Shown here one piece after another: positions 62,271-64,000 of a DNA stretch of 64,000 bases (position 1 is its first letter; each line of letters starts with the position of its first letter). Origin of the DNA: CAXBID01 sp963815305 (GTDB taxonomy: Bacteria > Bacteroidota > Bacteroidia > Flavobacteriales > Flavobacteriaceae); the NCBI GenBank assembly GCA_963815305.1, contig CAWFFW010000001.1:1240001-1304000 (forward strand), written 5' to 3'. Below the pieces are notes generated by a model, which was given only the letters and a program-made list of their open reading frames with translations, was not told the DNA's origin and searched no databases. The position numbers were made by a program, and so were the translations under genes.

Positions 62271-62303
62271 GTAGGATTATTAATTTATAAATAATTTAGA
62301 CTT

Positions 62304-62311
62304 CAAAAATA
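62304..62311 (-). promoter_or_regulatory. Candidate -7 box for fabI
   Basis: On the minus strand this reads TATTTTTG, matching TAnnTTTG. Transcription would start near 62297, giving a 5' leader of about 80 bases that includes the palindromic repeat. No -33 element was found. Confidence 0.33.
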
Positions 62312-62349
62312 CTAAACTTTAAACTTTTCACTTTATACTTTTAACTTTT

Positions 62350-64000
62350 TTAGTTCAGTAATTCTTTGGCGTGGGCTATAGCTGATGAGGACATTTCAAT
62401 ACCGCCTAACATTTGTGCAATCTCAACAATTCGCTCATCATGATTTAACTTCACTAAATTAGTTTGGGTAACCTCGTTTACATCTTCTTTGTATACTTTA
62501 AAATGCGAATGCCCTTTTGCTGCAATTTGCGGTAAATGCGTAATAGAAAACACTTGCATCGTTTTACTCATTTCCAACATAATATCGCCCATTTTATTCG
62601 ATATTTCACCAGAAACCCCAGTATCAATTTCATCAAACATAATCGTTGGTAATTGTATGTAATTTGATAAGATTGATTTTATGGCTAACATAATTCGAGA
62701 TAATTCACCTCCCGAAGCTGCTTTTTTAAGTTCATTAAATTGTCCGCCCTTATTTGCTGAAAATAAAAACGACAATTCATCTTTTCCGTTCACAAAAAAC
62801 TCGGCACTTAAAATAGTCTCAATTTTAAACTGTGCATTTGGCATTCCTAAGCTTGCTAATATATTTTCTAATTGGTTTTTTAATAGCGGAATAACCTCTA
62901 AACGTTTCTTATTAATCGTTTTAGCTATTTCATTTAATTCATTTTCTTTTAATGTGATTTCTGATTGCTTTTTATTAATTGTAGCGTCTAAGTTTTCAGT
63001 TATAGAAACCTTATCTTCTAAATCATTTTTAATTGTTATTAACTCAGAAATATCAGTAGCAACGTGCTTTTGCATTAAATTATGAAGTACTTTTAGTTTA
63101 GCATCAACAACCTCTAAACGCTGGGGATCGGCATCCAAATCATCTTGTAGCGCATCAACTTCAGCAAAAACATCATCCATTTCAATAAGGCTACTATTTA
63201 CACGGTTGTATAAATTTTCATATTTTGAAGCATAAGATGAAAGCTTTTGAAACGTATTTTTCAACGCAGTTAAACTTGATAAGGTACCTATATGTTCTTC
63301 GCTTAATAACTGGTGAGCTTCAGAAAGTTTTTCTTTAATACTTTCAACATTATTTAGTGTTTCGTATTCTTCTTCAAGGGTTTCAACTTCGCCTTCAATT
63401 AAATTAGCTTCAACTAATTCATTTAATAAAAAAGAATTATAATCATGCTCTTTAATCGCTTCTGCTTGAAAAGCTAACAGTGCTTTTAATTCTTTTTGAA
63501 GTTTTTTAAACGTTTTTAATTCTTGTTTGTAATGATATAAAACATCTACATTATTAGCTAAGGCATCGATAACTTGAAACTGAAAATCGTTACTTGTGAG
63601 TTGCAGTGTTTGATGTTGTGAATGAATATCAATCAAACGTTCGCCCAATACTTGTAAACTACTTAAATTTACGGGAGAATCGTTTACAAAGGCTCTCGAT
63701 TTTCCAGAGGATAGAATTTCTCTACGAATAATAGTTTGTTCTTCATAATCAAAATTTTCAGACTCAAAAAGAGATTTCAAACTGTAATTAGAAATATTAA
63801 AAACAGCCTCAATAATACATTTTTGAGTAGTATCTTTTAAACTACTTAAATCGGCACGTTTACCTAAAATTAAAGACAGACCTCCTAGAAGAATAGATTT
63901 ACCAGCACCAGTTTCACCAGTAATTATTGAAAAACCATCATTAAAATGTACTTGAAGGTTATCAATTAGTGCATAATTTTTTATTGAAAGCGATTGTAGC
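62350..64000 (-). CDS. recN: DNA repair protein RecN (start just beyond the window edge)
   Basis: An SMC-like ATPase for double-strand break repair. The window holds at least 550 codons. Read from the right edge, the frame begins LQSLSIKNYALIDNLQVHF with the P-loop TGETGAGKSILLGGL. The ABC half continues with SHEEQ-like HSQHQTLQL, a coiled coil (about 190-370) and the second ABC half with KAASGGELSRIMLAIKSIL, TIMFDEIDTGVSGE and VFSITHLPQIAAKGHSHF. An internal Met at 63780 is not the start. The first visible codon (63997-63999) is Leu, and the G at 64000 could be the last base of an ATG. Monocistronic as far as seen. Confidence 0.96.
   Translation of the reverse strand, partial: LQSLSIKNYALIDNLQVHFNDGFSIITGETGAGKSILLGGLSLILGKRADLSSLKDTTQKCIIEAVFNISNYSLKSLFESENFDYEEQTIIRREILSSGKSRAFVNDSPVNLSSLQVLGERLIDIHSQHQTLQLTSNDFQFQVIDALANNVDVLYHYKQELKTFKKLQKELKALLAFQAEAIKEHDYNSFLLNELVEANLIEGEVETLEEEYETLNNVESIKEKLSEAHQLLSEEHIGTLSSLTALKNTFQKLSSYASKYENLYNRVNSSLIEMDDVFAEVDALQDDLDADPQRLEVVDAKLKVLHNLMQKHVATDISELITIKNDLEDKVSITENLDATINKKQSEITLKENELNEIAKTINKKRLEVIPLLKNQLENILASLGMPNAQFKIETILSAEFFVNGKDELSFLFSANKGGQFNELKKAASGGELSRIMLAIKSILSNYIQLPTIMFDEIDTGVSGEISNKMGDIMLEMSKTMQVFSITHLPQIAAKGHSHFKVYKEDVNEVTQTNLVKLNHDERIVEIAQMLGGIEMSSSAIAHAKELLN

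Noticed and set aside
63780..64000. recN starting at the internal Met at 63780
   Set aside because: The frame continues to the window edge and encodes the RecN P-loop and first conserved segment, so the true start lies beyond position 64000.

Overview
This window is AT-rich chromosomal DNA from a member of the Bacteroidota, almost certainly a marine or aquatic Flavobacteriaceae. The evidence is a PorP/SprF protein and a subtilase with a type IX secretion sorting domain, DUF6090, DUF2911, DUF5060 and NIPSNAP proteins, lipoproteins with a Cys-rich lipobox, little sign of Shine-Dalgarno sequences, and promoter boxes of the TAnnTTTG type. Most of it is ordinary core genome. No rRNA, tRNA, CRISPR array, prophage or complete transposase gene was seen.

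Layout. 0-5.7 kb: PorP/SprF, an exported trypsin-like protease, an M1 aminopeptidase and a PHP phosphoesterase carrying two ACT domains. 5.9-13.8 kb: recG, a DUF5060 glycoside hydrolase, miaE, mutS2 and a DCC-family protein. The recG gene is split in frame by a DUF559 endonuclease element. 13.9-22.3 kb is the accessory stretch: a lipoprotein, a PLP decarboxylase, a membrane AraC-type regulator, a serine hydrolase, an NHL propeller, a DUF6090 protein and an NTF2-like lipoprotein. These are separated by long inverted-repeat elements that resemble integron attC sites. 22.5-32.2 kb (mostly minus): sulfurtransferase with a C-terminal helical domain, DAACS symporter, PAP2 phosphatase, aroC, an LpxH-like phosphoesterase, NIPSNAP, and a fused FAD/Fe-S dehydrogenase. 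32.3-41.2 kb: an outer-membrane barrel, an FAD/NAD(P) protein, the paired radical-SAM/DUF4130 putative DNA-repair genes, a DUF892 ferritin-like protein, an exo/endonuclease-phosphatase protein and an ECF sigma / anti-sigma / effector operon. 41.5-46 kb: DUF2911, meaB, PAP2, a small acidic protein, a decayed four-helix-bundle gene and a MATE exporter. 46.2-64 kb: nitronate monooxygenase, T9SS subtilase, mnmA, fasciclin lipoprotein, YwqK-like protein, yidC, pyrG, an OmpR-type two-component system, coaE-ybbR-glycosyltransferase, fabI, and recN running off the right edge.

Functional groupings: genome maintenance (recG, mutS2, recN, the radical-SAM pair), tRNA modification (miaE, mnmA), envelope biogenesis (yidC, fabI, LpxH-like, PAP2, T9SS parts) and signalling (ECF operon, response regulator and kinase, AraC). 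The most unusual object is the nuclease element embedded in recG between helicase motifs II and III. It keeps the frame open, has palindromic ends and retains acidic residues typical of a Vsr-like nuclease core. Next come the attC-like repeats at 20.6-22.3 kb, the PHP-ACT fusion, and the biochemically uncharacterised radical-SAM/DUF4130 pair.
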